Positions 24,758 to 33,929 of a stretch of DNA of 64,000 nt are shown one piece after another. A program made the position numbers and the translations under genes. Within the stretch, counting starts at the first letter, position 1. Each line of letters opens with the position of its first letter. Origin of the DNA: Ananas comosus (taxonomy: Eukaryota > Streptophyta > Magnoliopsida > Poales > Bromeliaceae); NCBI RefSeq assembly GCF_001540865.1, contig NC_033627.1:10519137-10583136 (forward strand). Reading direction: 5' to 3'. Under the pieces are notes generated by a model. That model saw only the letters and a list, made by a program, of their open reading frames with translations. It searched no databases and was not told where the DNA came from.

Positions 24758-27700
24758 TTATATATATATGCTCACAATTAGCACCGAGATAACAGAAGAA
24801 AATAACTCTCCTAATTTAAACTCACAAGATGAAGAGAGATAAACAAAGGAATAGACCAATGATGGATAATAATAGCACTCAATCCACAGCAGAAAAGGCA
24901 ATAACTTGTGTCTTCTCAGAAAGATAGGGTCGGTCATGGGTGAGTTCTTGTTATTTTATGACTGAAAAGGCGACAGCACCATGTCCGCCGCTGAAATTCT
25001 TTTGTTTTTTTTTGTTTGAATTTTCCTCATAAGTTAAGTAAAAATTCCATTAAATTTAACGGCTCAATAAGGCATTAGTATTTATTTAATAAATCTATTT
25101 AAATTTGCTATAAAGTAAAACTATTAAATTTGATAAAATCATCAATGAGTTTAATAAAACTACTTATTTGACAACTTTATTCCAAAAAATTAGTTTAGGA
25201 AGTGTCAATCGGAAAAAAAAATAAAAATAAACAAGTTCAGGGTTACTCTAGAATGGCCTATAGTTAAGGCCTTAAGGGGGTCTCCATACTAATATTTTTT
25301 GAAATTGAGTGGGTATAGTCAGAAAGATTAAGGATTCTCTAATTCATGGTGATTGCACCAGATTTAATATCTTACAGTCGTTTCTTAGCAAAAGAACTAC
25401 ACAAATTAACAGTTAATAGCAAATAGAGTTATTAAACTTGCCAAAAGTTTTAACATAACTAAGTATTAAATAAATCAAATAAAAGAATAAAAGTTTGAGA
25501 GATGGGGTCCCAATCAAAAAAAAATAAAAGTTGAGTATATTTTGAAATGGCCAATAGATAAGGGGGTCACCATACATTGTCACCTCTAATGCCTCATGCG
25601 GTGGAGAGAAGTTAGGCCTCGCACGCGGGGAAAAGGGGTTTATCACAAAGTGATTGATCTCCATAACTTCTATTTTTTGGAGGTCGAAGCAATTTTTCTT
25701 TTTACATTGGTTTAATAGGATTTTTACTCATTATTCTAGTAAAATAAAATAATCCGATTGGTATGCAAACACCTCCAATGCAGAATGTATAATACAGTTT
25801 TAAAAACTATTACAAATAGCTTATTTTCAAGGTAATTCGGGGTACCCAAACGAGCCCTTAAAACTTTAGATATCATGAGGCGTGCACCTTGCACCTCAGG
25901 CACGGCATCATGCCTTGGAAACAAACAAAAAAGCAGGCTATTGGGAAAAGACAAAGATGCTAACAATCATAAACCACTCAATGCTGTTGATAATGGGGAG
26001 CAAATGTGAGAAGACATACAAAATAACAATTAAGGAAATGTTTGATTCTTCCATTAAGTACATAAATTTGCCTTATCAAAACTCAAAAAGGATGCTTAAT
26101 ATATTGCCTAAAAATTACGTAGGCGAAAAACAAAGAAAATCCCCCAAAAATAGAAGATCCACCAACAAATTTGTATTTGGCAAAGCATAAACTTAAGCGT
26201 AAACTTGTGCTGAACTTGCTAGACCCAGTCATAGCGCTTGTTGGATTTAGATCTTGCAAAACATTGTCTAACTAGGGCAACTTCTTAGGATAGTACATTC
26301 CACCCAACATATGATTTATCATGTTTCACAAAAATTTATCTAGAGGTTGTATATATATTATGCAATTGTAGCTTCTACTATGCTCAATGAACCAACTATA
26401 TGCTCCTAAGTAAAACAAAAGAGAAACAGTGAACAACATATTCAAGTGTCGAACCCGGCCCTAAGAAAGAAGCAAGAATTTTTATAACTAGAAATGACAC
26501 ATCAGTCCACGGCAGGCATGCTAACTAAGGCAATCAATTGTGAACTCTTAGATAAGGTAAAGCAAGTTACCATCTCTTAGCTGTGCTTGTTGCTCCATGG
26601 CTTGAAGGCGGAACTTCAACTCATTGTTTTGACTTGTAAGTCCAGCCGAGTCTCTCTATGAACAACTCCAAAATTAGAGGAAACACAACTATGCAAAAGA
26701 AAAGAAAAATGGCAATTATAACAAAGTCTTTCTATAAACTTTCAGACAAACAAACCTGCAACAATGTCAACTGTGCCGACAATGTTGTCGCTTCTGTCTG
26801 CAAAATCTGAACCTTATGCTCCAGCTCAGAAATGTAGCGCATCTTTCTTTCCTTAGAACGAGCGGCAGATTGTCGGTTTGCCAAAATCCTGTAAACAAAA
26901 TTTCACAAGTTAAACTAAGCCGACCAAACCTACCATTGTATTGCACGAAATGCATGTTCGGCCTGGCTTCTAGAAAAGTTTATCTGCTCTGAAGAGCGAT
27001 GTATAAAAGTTTGGCAGACACGAAACGCGGGCTTTTTGAAGCTGAAATGAGCTTTTGAACACGGAAGAATTGCTGCGCTAAGGGAAGCAGTCAGGAATAA
27101 TACCAATCAAAAAGCTATTAGCTCTTTTGCGAACAACTATACTCAACATCACTTCCACACAAGCTCATGCCACGCCAACAAGCTTATGTAGAAGTGCTGT
27201 TTGAGCAGAGATATATGGTAAAACCTCGGTAGAACTTCTTCATTACAATCCTTCAAACAGCTCACTCCTGCAGCTAGCATCAAATTAGAAATTGGAGCTT
27301 CCGCATTTGGACTCCAAAGCCCATACAGCTTCCCGCTCCAGCAGGAAGCTTCAAACTTTCAATAAACAGGGTCTGAATCGAGCCCGGGGAATGCAAAAGA
27401 GAAGACCTCTTGACTCGTTTGGGATCGGTCAGTGCCATCTCCGCAAGCTTGTCATTCTCCATAATCTTCTTCATCTCAGCGGGACTAAATTCCCCATTCC
27501 CGAACTCCAAATTGAACTCATTGGTGTTCTCATCCAAGGATCCGCTTCGTGTGAGCAGCCCCGCCTGGCCGCCAGGGGACGGAGACGGTTTCGGCGATTC
27601 GTCCTCAAAATTGAGCTTGCCCATGAAACTATCCACGGATACGCTTCTCACATGGCGAGGGTTCACGGGAACCGGGTCTCCGCTGGCACTCCTCTTGGTC

Positions 27701-28431
27701 CCCTCCTTCTTCCCCGTCGGCAGCTTCTCGCTGACGCTGCTCTCGGCCTCGTTATCGCTGCTGTCGTTGTTGGTCCTGGTGCCGCTGGCGCGGCTATCCA
27801 AGTCCTCCCTCTTGTCCTCCGTGTTGCCTGAGGAATTCAGGGTTTCCAAGCTGTCGAGGTTCATGTAGGCGTTGAAGAGATCGTCGCCGTCGGCATTGCT
27901 GTTCGCCTCCCGCTCCCAATCCGACGACTCCTGCTTCACGAAGGGCTGCTGCGGCGGCGGCGGCGGCGGCGACAGCGGGGGCCGTCTTGGGGAGGCGTCG
28001 AAGAGCCCGTGGCCAGTGCGGTGGGGGAGGGGCGGGGGGGGGTGGGGGGAGGGACGAGGAGGAAGGGGAGGTGGAGGGGAGGAACCCGAAGGAGACGTCG
28101 CTGTGGGAGCGGCGGTGCGCCTTGCGGGGCGGGAGCCCCTCGGCTCCGCCGCGCGCCGGCGCCGCCCTGCCGAGCGGCGGCGGGGTCCCACCGCGCTCCT
28201 CCGGCGCCGCGCCGGAGAAGGCGAAGGCGAAGGCGAAGGCGACGGGCTCAAAGGGGGCAACGAGTCGAGCGAGAAGAACGCGGGTGGGACAGCGACCGCG
28301 AGTGCCGCCGCCAAAGCCAAAGCCATGGGCGGAGGGGGGCGGAGGATGTGAGAGGTAGGGGGAGGAAGAAGACGAAGACGAACCGAAGCCGAAGCGAAGC
28401 CGAAGCGAAGCCGAAGCGGACAGAGAGGCAT
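18587..28431 (-). CDS. Group I bZIP transcription factor, bZIP29/bZIP30 (VIP1-like) clade, four exons
   Basis: Nuclear DNA-binding transcription factor; relatives act in cell-wall, meristem and osmosensory gene control. Exons on the minus strand: exon 1 from an uncertain start to 27407; exon 2 26888-26756; exon 3 26655-26571; exon 4 18798-18587. All introns are GT-AG and phases join exactly. Exon 1 encodes the Ser/Pro-rich regulatory half with the clade motifs [54 protein letters not shown] and [10 protein letters not shown]. Exon 2 gives the basic region [17 protein letters not shown], with Lys at the N-x7-K position that defines group I, then the first zipper heptads. Exon 3 continues the zipper ([18 protein letters not shown]). 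Exon 4 ends in a Gln-rich tail and TAA. Start is uncertain: ATGs lie at 28545, 28431 and 28326, and the N-terminal motifs fall in different frames, probably from base errors in a GC-rich stretch. From 28326 the joined product would be about 449 residues. Confidence 0.9.
18613..18665 (-). repeat. CAG/CAA tract encoding the poly-Gln tail of the bZIP
   Basis: Imperfect trinucleotide tract in the last exon encoding a run of Gln with one His. Gln-rich C-termini are common in this clade. Length is likely variable between accessions. Confidence 0.85.
19669..19702. repeat. (AT)n microsatellite
   Basis: Pure AT dinucleotide tract forming the left border of the first intronic MITE. Confidence 0.95.
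19703..19921. mobile_element. (TA)n-inserted MITE, copy 1
   Basis: About 220 bp between AT tracts. Left part TTAAAAGTACCAAG...TTGGTACTTGTAG and right part CTTACAAGCACCAAGTGCTT form imperfect inverted ends. The core GGTTAGGATGATGTGGGC and GTTGAATAGTATAATCTAA is shared with 20004-20232, 63437-63664 and 63691-63918. No coding capacity. Confidence 0.75.
19922..20003. repeat. (AT)n followed by (GA)n microsatellite
   Basis: AT tract to about 19939, then a near-pure AG tract of about 64 bp. The (TA)n-(GA)n compound recurs at 63029-63106 and 63919-63990, also beside MITEs. Confidence 0.95.
20004..20232. mobile_element. (TA)n-inserted MITE, copy 2
   Basis: Same core family as copy 1 with different ends: ATACTATCAATAGCACC at the left and GGTGCTATCGATAGTACC at the right. 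CTATCGATAG is itself a perfect palindrome. Confidence 0.75.
20233..20395. repeat. (TA)n-rich tract with ATATACTTATA variants
   Basis: Low-complexity TA sequence with scattered AAG/CTT interruptions, between two MITEs. Similar tracts lie at 20604-20867, 21662-21920, 23593-23874 and 23991-24164. Confidence 0.9.
20397..20603. mobile_element. (TA)n-inserted MITE, CTACCACCA core family
   Basis: Left GAGCTATGATACTTTTACAAG and right ATACTTTTACAAGTATTCTAG ends flank a core with CTTGGATCAAAAC and ACCACCACTACCACC. The same core occurs at 21441-21661, 37199-37414 and 63107-63403, and truncated at 23875-23990. Confidence 0.75.
20868..21114. mobile_element. (TA)n-inserted MITE with TACTATCGATAGTA ends
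   Basis: GGCTACTATACTATCGATAG at the left and TATTGATAGTATAGTAGC at the right are inverted repeats. The internal palindrome TACTATCGATAGTA is perfect. The core, in reverse orientation, is the GTTGAATAGTATAATCTAACGG family of copy 1. Confidence 0.75.
21157..21394. mobile_element. (TA)n-inserted MITE, diverged sister of 20868-21114
   Basis: Same ends and core as the element just before it, with point differences and small indels. Flanked by (TA)n on both sides. Confidence 0.7.
21440..22512. repeat. Second unit of the 1 kb tandem duplication (indel-rich copy)
   Basis: Holds MITE copies at 21441-21661, 21921-22173 and 22214-22466, matching 20397-20603, 20868-21114 and 21157-21394. Differences between the units are mostly single-base insertions and deletions, with few substitutions, as in uncorrected long reads. 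Confidence 0.8.
22497..23071. mobile_element. GC-rich-ended inverted-repeat element (GCGCCTCG type)
   Basis: About 575 bp. The left end GTTTGAAAAGGTGCGCGAGG and the right end, read on the other strand as GTTTGAATAGGCGCACGCC, are inverted repeats. Inside lie dense GCGCC/GCCTCG repeats around an AT-rich centre. No coding capacity. It sits in (TA)n like its neighbours but is unrelated in sequence. Confidence 0.65.
23127..23342. mobile_element. Decayed (TA)n-associated MITE
   Basis: Weak match to the copy 1 core in reverse (GACCACTCAACCTAGCGGGACC, ATCATCCTGACC). Ends are poorly kept (CTTATTAGTAGCAAA and ACTTGATAGCAAAAG). Confidence 0.4.
23361..23592. mobile_element. Decayed (TA)n-associated MITE
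   Basis: Core traces TCAGGATGATATTAG and GTTAGAGTTGAGTG correspond to GGTTAGGATGATGTGGGC and GGGTTGAGTG of the better copies. Ends are decayed. Confidence 0.4.
23875..23990. mobile_element. Truncated MITE, CTACCACCA family
   Basis: Left half only: GAAGCTAGAATACTTTTACAAG through GGATCAACACTATTC, then an abrupt change to (TA)n. The right half is missing. Confidence 0.6.
24165..24710. mobile_element. (TA)n-inserted long-TIR element, about 545 bp, 'ATCGACGATC' family
   Basis: The outer ends CAGGGCTGCTATGCTCTCAG and CACAGCAGACCCTG are inverted, and the inverted similarity continues deep into the element (TTTCGATGATGGA...ATCGACGATCG against CGATCGTCGATTC...TCCATCATCGAAA). Family members: 34535-35070, 35118-35653, 35683-36226 and 37431-37974. 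Long self-complementary arms with no gene. Confidence 0.75.
24711..24770. repeat. (TA)n microsatellite
   Basis: Near-pure TA tract bordering the preceding element on its right. Confidence 0.95.
28021..28080 (-). other. C-rich homopolymer run inside bZIP exon 1
   Basis: On the coding strand this is almost only C with a few T and A, encoding a Pro-rich linker in the open frame. The [12 protein letters not shown] motif upstream and the [12 protein letters not shown] segment downstream are in different frames, so a miscounted C here is the simplest reason for the second frame change. Confidence 0.6.
28385..28420 (-). repeat. GCTTCG/GCTTCGG short tandem repeat near the bZIP start
   Basis: On the minus strand GCTTCGGCTTCG is repeated three times with an 11-bp period. 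It lies just downstream of the ATG at 28431 and could be 5' UTR or N-terminal coding sequence. Confidence 0.7.
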
Positions 28432-28479
28432 CTGGGGGGGCCGGGGGAAGCCTATGGGCCCGAAGGACCGAGGCCCGTC

Positions 28480-28489
28480 GCCACGTGGC
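28480..28489. promoter_or_regulatory. G-box palindrome GCCACGTGGC
   Basis: Perfect 10-bp palindrome with the CACGTG core bound by plant bZIP and bHLH factors. It lies between the ATGs at 28545 and 28431, so it is in the transcribed leader or earliest coding sequence. Binding is inferred. Confidence 0.5.
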
Positions 28490-28583
28490 GGTACGGCGCG
28501 TACGGACCGCCGATTTGCTGCCCCGCGGCTCACGAGCTTCGGCATCGGCGCCGACGCCGACGCGGCGGTCGAAGGCGACGATC

Positions 28584-28613
28584 TCAGCGTTGGATCAAGT
28601 CGCCCTCGTCCAT
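28584..28613 (-). CDS. Possible upstream ORF (9 codons) in the bZIP leader
   Basis: The first ATG after the predicted transcription start opens a nine-residue frame (MDEGDLIQR) with a TGA stop, ending before the ATG at 28545. Short upstream frames can damp translation of the main frame. The transcription start is only inferred from the TATA box, so this is tentative. Confidence 0.35.
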   Translation of the reverse strand: MDEGDLIQR

Positions 28614-28625
28614 TTATTTCCCACT

Positions 28626-28661
28626 CTCTCCTCTCCCCTCCCCTCCCCTCCCTCCCCCCCT
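28626..28661 (-). other. G-quadruplex-capable purine tract in the bZIP 5' leader
   Basis: The minus strand has a G7 run followed by four or more G3-G4 blocks each separated by a single A, meeting the four-tract G-quadruplex pattern. It should lie at the very start of the transcript if the TATA box at 28690 is used. Confidence 0.5.
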
Positions 28662-28687
28662 TCTTTCTAGAAATTGGGGTTTTGGAT

Positions 28688-28697
28688 CATATATAGC
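28688..28697 (-). promoter_or_regulatory. TATA box of the bZIP gene
   Basis: GCTATATATG on the minus strand, the only TATA-like element in the otherwise GC- and CT-rich proximal promoter. Initiation would fall near 28660. Confidence 0.5.
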
Positions 28698-28935
28698 ACC
28701 CCCGGCGGAGTAGTCAATGCGGGATTTTACCGGCGTAAGTCTGCGCCGGATTCGGGCGGAGTAGTCGAAGCGTCGCCGACTTCTTCTTTCTTTCTTTCTT
28801 TCTTCTGCTTCTTCTTTCTTTCTTCTCCTTCTTCTTTCTCCTCTCCCTCTCTGGGCACACTGTTGCGCCCCCACACTCCCCCCTCTCCGTGTGGAGACAA
28901 AAAAAAAAAGAAAAAACAAAAACAAAAGTTATAGC

Positions 28936-28995
28936 AACCGTTACATGTCACGGTCAATTCACTGCCGAGTGGGCCCCACGTGGCATGTAACGGTT
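28936..28995. promoter_or_regulatory. Promoter-like module: inverted AACCGTTA pair around a TCP site and G-box
   Basis: AACCGTTA at 28936-28943 and its reverse complement at 28988-28995 bracket GTGGGCCCCAC (28969-28979, a perfect TCP-type palindrome) overlapping CCACGTGG (28976-28983, G-box). AACCGTTA contains the AACGG core of MYB3R mitosis-specific activator sites. The module is about 250-300 bp upstream of the bZIP TATA box. Motif identities are established for plants; function here is inferred. Confidence 0.55.
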
Positions 28996-29023
28996 ACACG
29001 GAGGAGCCCCTCCTCTTTGTAGG

Positions 29024-29054
<31 letters not shown>

Positions 29055-30792
29055 CTGCTTGGAAATACGCGTAGCATAATTCTTCTATATATATATATAA
29101 AATATATTTTTTTCTTTTTTTTTTTGCAAATTTTTCCATTTCATTTTCTTGGTGACGCGTCGGCCGCTCTTTTGACCTTGTAATTTTTGATTTAGTAGTA
29201 ATTTTACGCTCGCTTGGGATTTCACCAAAAGCGGCCGTGATTTGCGGCCCCGTGTTTAACTCAATTGGACCGGTCCGGTTCGAACCGCCGCCGAAACCGG
29301 GTTCATTACTCAAAAATTCAGAAACATAATGACAATAGATTAAGATGAAAATAAATAGAGGCTGCCCTACTGTTTAATCAAACATATTAAAAAGTTTAAT
29401 ATTAAAATCAAAAATTTGAAAAATTATTCATAGTTCATACAAGTTTTATACATTTTTACCCTTTTTCTTTTGAGCTGCTATTCTGAAATAAACACCTCAA
29501 TTTTAACTATTTTTTTGATTGGCGCTTTTTAAGTATCTAATTTTTCAAAAATTTTGAGTTATTCTAGTTTGTAGAGTTAAATAGTTAATTAAAGTTCATA
29601 GTTCAATCAAGTATGAGCAGTTTATTAATCTAATTTTATTTGGTACAACTAAATTAAACTACTAAATTTGATAAAATTGTGTATAAATTTGATAAATTTT
29701 TAATTAATTTATCTAAAATCATTTTAATTCTAAAAAAATGTTTAGGAGCTATTTCAAAAGTGCTTTTCGCTGAGGGGTCACCATATATTTTTACCATAAT
29801 TTATAATTTTTTAGATAAGGTAATTTTAATCAAATATATTCTTTATAATTTTTCTAATCCAAGAGTGATCTGGCAAAATTTAAAAGCATACCTTAATAAT
29901 TAGTGGAACTATCAAATTTTAAAAATTTTGAATTGAAAAGTTCTTAATTCAATCAAGTAGAATAATTCAATTAAAAAAATTAAAAATCAAGGAGGCATTT
30001 TGAAGAGAAAAAAAAAAATGAGGCTCATATTTCAAAAGCTCCTATAACTGAGGGGTTCTTAGTAGTTAGTACACAATGTCACAGTAAATAAGATATAAGC
30101 AATGCTACATCTACAGTAAGTTTTTGATTGATCTTACAACATCTCTGTCCAACGGCTAAGATTCTCCTACTTATTTTGTATATTCTCCTTATTTTAAATA
30201 CTAAATTTAAAAGAAAATAAGTTCAACACTAAGGAAAAATATCTCAACCCTTAGATGAGGATTGTAATCTTAACAATACTTTTTTGAATCGTAGATTTAG
30301 TGTTTCTTATAAAGTTCCTCAAACTATGAGAAAAGGAACATTCTTGTTTTTTAATTTTAATTTACTATAATTTATGAATCGAGTTTTGTAAATTTTTACA
30401 ATCACATCATACAATTCAATTTAGTTTATTTAAATATTAACATATTGCTTATTTAGAACCGATGTGACATCTCAATTATTATTATTGTGTCATCAATCAT
30501 AACACTGTTATATCACTTTTAAACTAATGACACATTAATATTAAGTTAATTAAATTTGATTATAAGATATGCCCCTATCAAGTCAAAAAATTTGAACTAG
30601 AAGTTATAATAAATCAAAATTTTGAAGACAAAGGTGACACATGCCCCATAATTTGAGGACCAAAAGTATAGTTTAGCCAAACAATTTTTATATTATCTAG
30701 CACTGTCAATTAAGGTCTTGATAATTAGTGTCCGAAATTCCAAATTGAAAGTGGTTACTTTATATTTCTAATTTATTTTATTGGCTAAATTA
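28996..30792. other. Intergenic DNA with (CT)n tract
   Basis: (CT)n at about 29024-29052 and a short (TA)n at 29084-29100. GGACCGGTCCGGTTCGAACC at 29268-29287 is GC-rich with dyad symmetry. From 29.3 kb on the sequence is AT-rich with no gene; 29600-29790 shares short phrases (ACTAAATTTGATAAAAT, GGGGTCACCAT) with 25100-25580, suggesting an old dispersed repeat. Confidence 0.45.
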
Positions 30793-31430
30793 CAGGAAAC
30801 TTTTCTGTCAATACCCAATTTTTCACTTTTCTCAATGTCATTCAAAAATCTACACTTTGCCCACTAAAAAAAAAAATTTCACTTTGACCCCCGCCGTCAG
30901 TGTTTTATTAGGGTTTCGTTTATATCCTATTTTTTATACTCAAAATATTCTTGAAACTCTCATCCTTCTTCACCGACCTTGGCTGGGTCACCTGGCCTTC
31001 CGCCACCTTACCCTCGTTCACTCTTCTGTCCATGTCCACACACACATTCTCGCCCTTCTCCACCACCTCTCCCTCGCCCTCACCCATGTCCACCTCTTCG
31101 TCCACACCCATCCTAATTTTTCTCCCTACAGTTGCCGAAATGAAAGGGCGGTGAGGATGCTGGAGGAGCGAGGGAGTATGTGGAGGAAGCAGAGTCAAAA
31201 CTGAAGTCGAGAGAGACACGAAGAACGGAGGAGGAGAGTCTGCGGCTGAGGATATGAGGTTTCGGATTGGGAAGAAGACGAAAAGGATAAGGAGTAATTT
31301 GGTTATTTTGTTACAGCGTACCCTCCTATGAATATTTTTTATTTTTTAATGATAGAGTATAGATTTTTGAATAACAAAGAGAAAAAGTAAAAAAATTGGA
31401 GGGAAATAAAAAACTCCAAGAGTAGAAATA
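30793..31430. mobile_element. MITE-like element, about 640 bp
   Basis: The left end has CACTTTTCTCAATGTCATTC and AAAAATCTACACTTTG; the right end on the other strand has ACTTTTTCTCTTTGTTATTC and AAAAATCTATACTCT, an inverted repeat over about 65 bp. The interior has a C-rich stretch (30960-31120) open on both strands, giving low-complexity His/Pro/Ser frames without family resemblance. AAACTCCAAGAGTAGAAA is duplicated at 31411 and 31480. Confidence 0.6.
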
Positions 31431-33929
31431 AACAAAGCGGTTTACTATGCTAATTTTCTCTAAAAAATAAATAAATAAATAAACTCCAAGAGTAGAAAAA
31501 AAAAACAATAAAAAATAAATTGTGAACGGGTGCCGGTCTAAGTGGACCGGGTCGAATAAAAAAAATCGCAGTGGAGGGGAAATTGCCGCAGTATCATCGA
31601 ATTAATTGCGCGGGCTCTAAAGGGCAACAACATTTTCGTTATTCCTAATATATCCCCAACCAGTTAATTACGGAAATTATGTCGGCCAAATGGACGGTGG
31701 ATACGAAGGGGAGTGGGAGCAATCCAACCGTCCGTATCAGCTCTACTACATGATTATATCCAAACAAGGAAATCCGTCACCGTGATCCACGCCATATATT
31801 TTGGAAATATAATTAAGAACAATTAAGTAACAATTTAGTGGAAATCGTACGGCTTAAGAAGATAATCTCGTGGCGTTAATTACCTTCCATTTGTGAATTT
31901 CGACCGTTGGATAAAGGCAATCAACGGCAATAAAGGAAGGAGATTTGCGGAGGATAGGATTGGTTGATAATGTCGGCACGTAGGGTGACCGTCGTTTTTG
32001 TCACCTATATTTCAACTGATCAATTTTTTTTAAAAAAAATATAATAAAAAATATTTTTAAAAAAATTTATGATGTTATGGATAAAATCTAAATATTATTG
32101 CTTAAAAACACAATATTATTTGTGTGACTGCGACATTTTAGATTCTTTCTATTATTTACGTTACAGTTTTAGAATAACTTAAAAAAAAGTTATAAATAAA
32201 TATATAATAAAGAGGTGGGGAGACTCTACAGCAATGTTATCTGTGACTGTATACTACAAAAAGACCGGGGCCAAAAATTAGTTAGTTTTTTTTTATTTTT
32301 TTATTATTAAATTAAAATAAATTAAATTTTAGAATATGTATGTATAAAATAATTAGTATATATAAAAACCAAAATTTCAAAGTGATTAGGAATTAAAAAA
32401 TATAGAATTTAAGACAAAAAAATTGGGAGATTGTTAAAATGAATTAGTTAATGAAAGAACAACGTTATTTATACATCATATTAGTAATGTACATCTTACA
32501 CTTTTTTTTCATTCAAGGGTTTTAATTTTCTTTTGATACTAAAAATTCAAGAAATTTCTAAATTCTTGGATGATCGTATAAAATATACACTCCTCTAGCA
32601 TTATCCTTTATAAAAAAATTACGCTTACTGTATTCTTTTTTTATTTCATCATAAATATTAATTGTTAAATAGGATATTAAACTATTACTTTTTGCAAATC
32701 ACAAAATATCATAAGTATATATAATAGAAAGATAAAATATTATATTGTGCTTTTTCGTGATTTATACAAAGTATTATTTTACTATTCTAATTTTCGGCAA
32801 GAACTAATGATGAAATAAAAATAAAAAAGTAACATTACATAATAGTCAAGTCTAATTTTTTATAGGAACATCCTAAAATTTACTGGAAGCAAATTGAAGT
32901 TTATTCACATTTCCTAGTTCGAATCCTAGTTCATTCACATTTTCAATTAAGTTTATTTCTAAATGAAATAAACGAAACTGGTAGCGTGCTATCTATCTCT
33001 CTAAAAAAAAAAAATTGTATATTTATTCCCATAAAATTTTATATATTCCTAAAAAAAAAGTTTACTTTTTAAATATATCCCACTAAAATTATATAGTTTA
33101 CAAATATACTTTTCTTTGTTAGTTAATTGATTAAATTTGACTTTGCTTTTATAAAATATTCGTTTTACTCTTGAATTAAAATTTGAAAAATTATATTTAA
33201 TAGTAGTTATTATTTTTAAAATACATAGCTAATACTATTTATTAATTTTACTATTTTTATTATATACTTCATCTCATTTTATTGTGACGAGTCTTTCCAA
33301 GGAGATCATCAATTCTAGAATTATTCTAGCCCTAATATGCTCAAATTATTATAATGGGATTTAGAAACTTCAAAGTATTGGACAATATAAAACTCGTCTC
33401 ACTAAGCTTAGCCGACCTCGTTGGAAATCACGCTCCACCCACGATAGTTGTCAACCAGAGAGCCGCGTTTTGTCCGCTATATGATACTCGCTAGTAAAAA
33501 TTAAAATTTATAAAATTATAGTTTTAAGAGAGCCAAATTAAGTTTTTTTAATAAATTTGTGTCCCGATTTTATCTCTTTTCAGCTCTTACAGTATTACTT
33601 CTTTTTAAACACACCTAATAAATTTTTATTATTACTATTTTTTTTTTTTTTTTTTTTGTCAAATCTAAATTTTGACATTCCAAGCCTTTATATGCTGATA
33701 ATAATTTGTTTTCAAATCAAACTGTACCTTTTACGGGATAAATGGTCGGTCGGCGCCTCGACATTCGGGATGAGGTGACGTCACAGGATTGACTGGGACC
33801 GTTGGTCGAACGGACTGGTACCGCGAGCACGTTCTCCCCCATGCAACGTGGCATTCAGACCGAAAACGACCCTCCCCTCTATTAGAGGCGCAAATCATGT
33901 GACGTGGGGATTAAATTAAATGAGTTAAT
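31431..33929. other. AT-rich intergenic DNA, no gene seen
   Basis: Long A/T runs, no coding frame with family resemblance. A decayed copy of the MITE at 33930-34340 may lie near 33000-33130. A perfect C-box TGACGTCA at 33776-33783 is the only regulatory-looking word and has no gene beside it. Confidence 0.5.

Larger units (their letters stand above)
18799..26570 (-). other. Intron 3 of the bZIP gene (7.77 kb), filled with MITEs
   Basis: Donor GTAACTT at 26570 and acceptor CTCTGCAG ending at 18799 join exon codons exactly (Asp, then Ala split G|CT). The intron holds at least twelve inverted-repeat elements between 19.7 and 24.7 kb, mostly in (TA)n, and a GC-rich foldback element. The other introns are 100 bp and 518 bp. 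The rest (18.8-19.6 kb and 24.8-26.5 kb) is ordinary AT-rich intron with no gene. Confidence 0.85.

Noticed and set aside
27872..28713. Long plus-strand open frames (up to 234 codons) opposite the bZIP first exon
   Set aside because: They are antisense shadows of a GC-rich exon. Products are Arg/Gly/Pro low complexity, while the minus strand carries conserved bZIP motifs.
32915..32995. GTTCGAATCC (B-box-like) near GGTAGCGTGC
   Set aside because: The order of the two boxes on the plus strand is wrong for a tRNA or SINE, and no cloverleaf can be formed.
33776..33783. TGACGTCA C-box as a target of the local bZIP
   Set aside because: No gene is next to it, group I bZIPs are not known to prefer this site, and one 8-mer in 64 kb is weak evidence.
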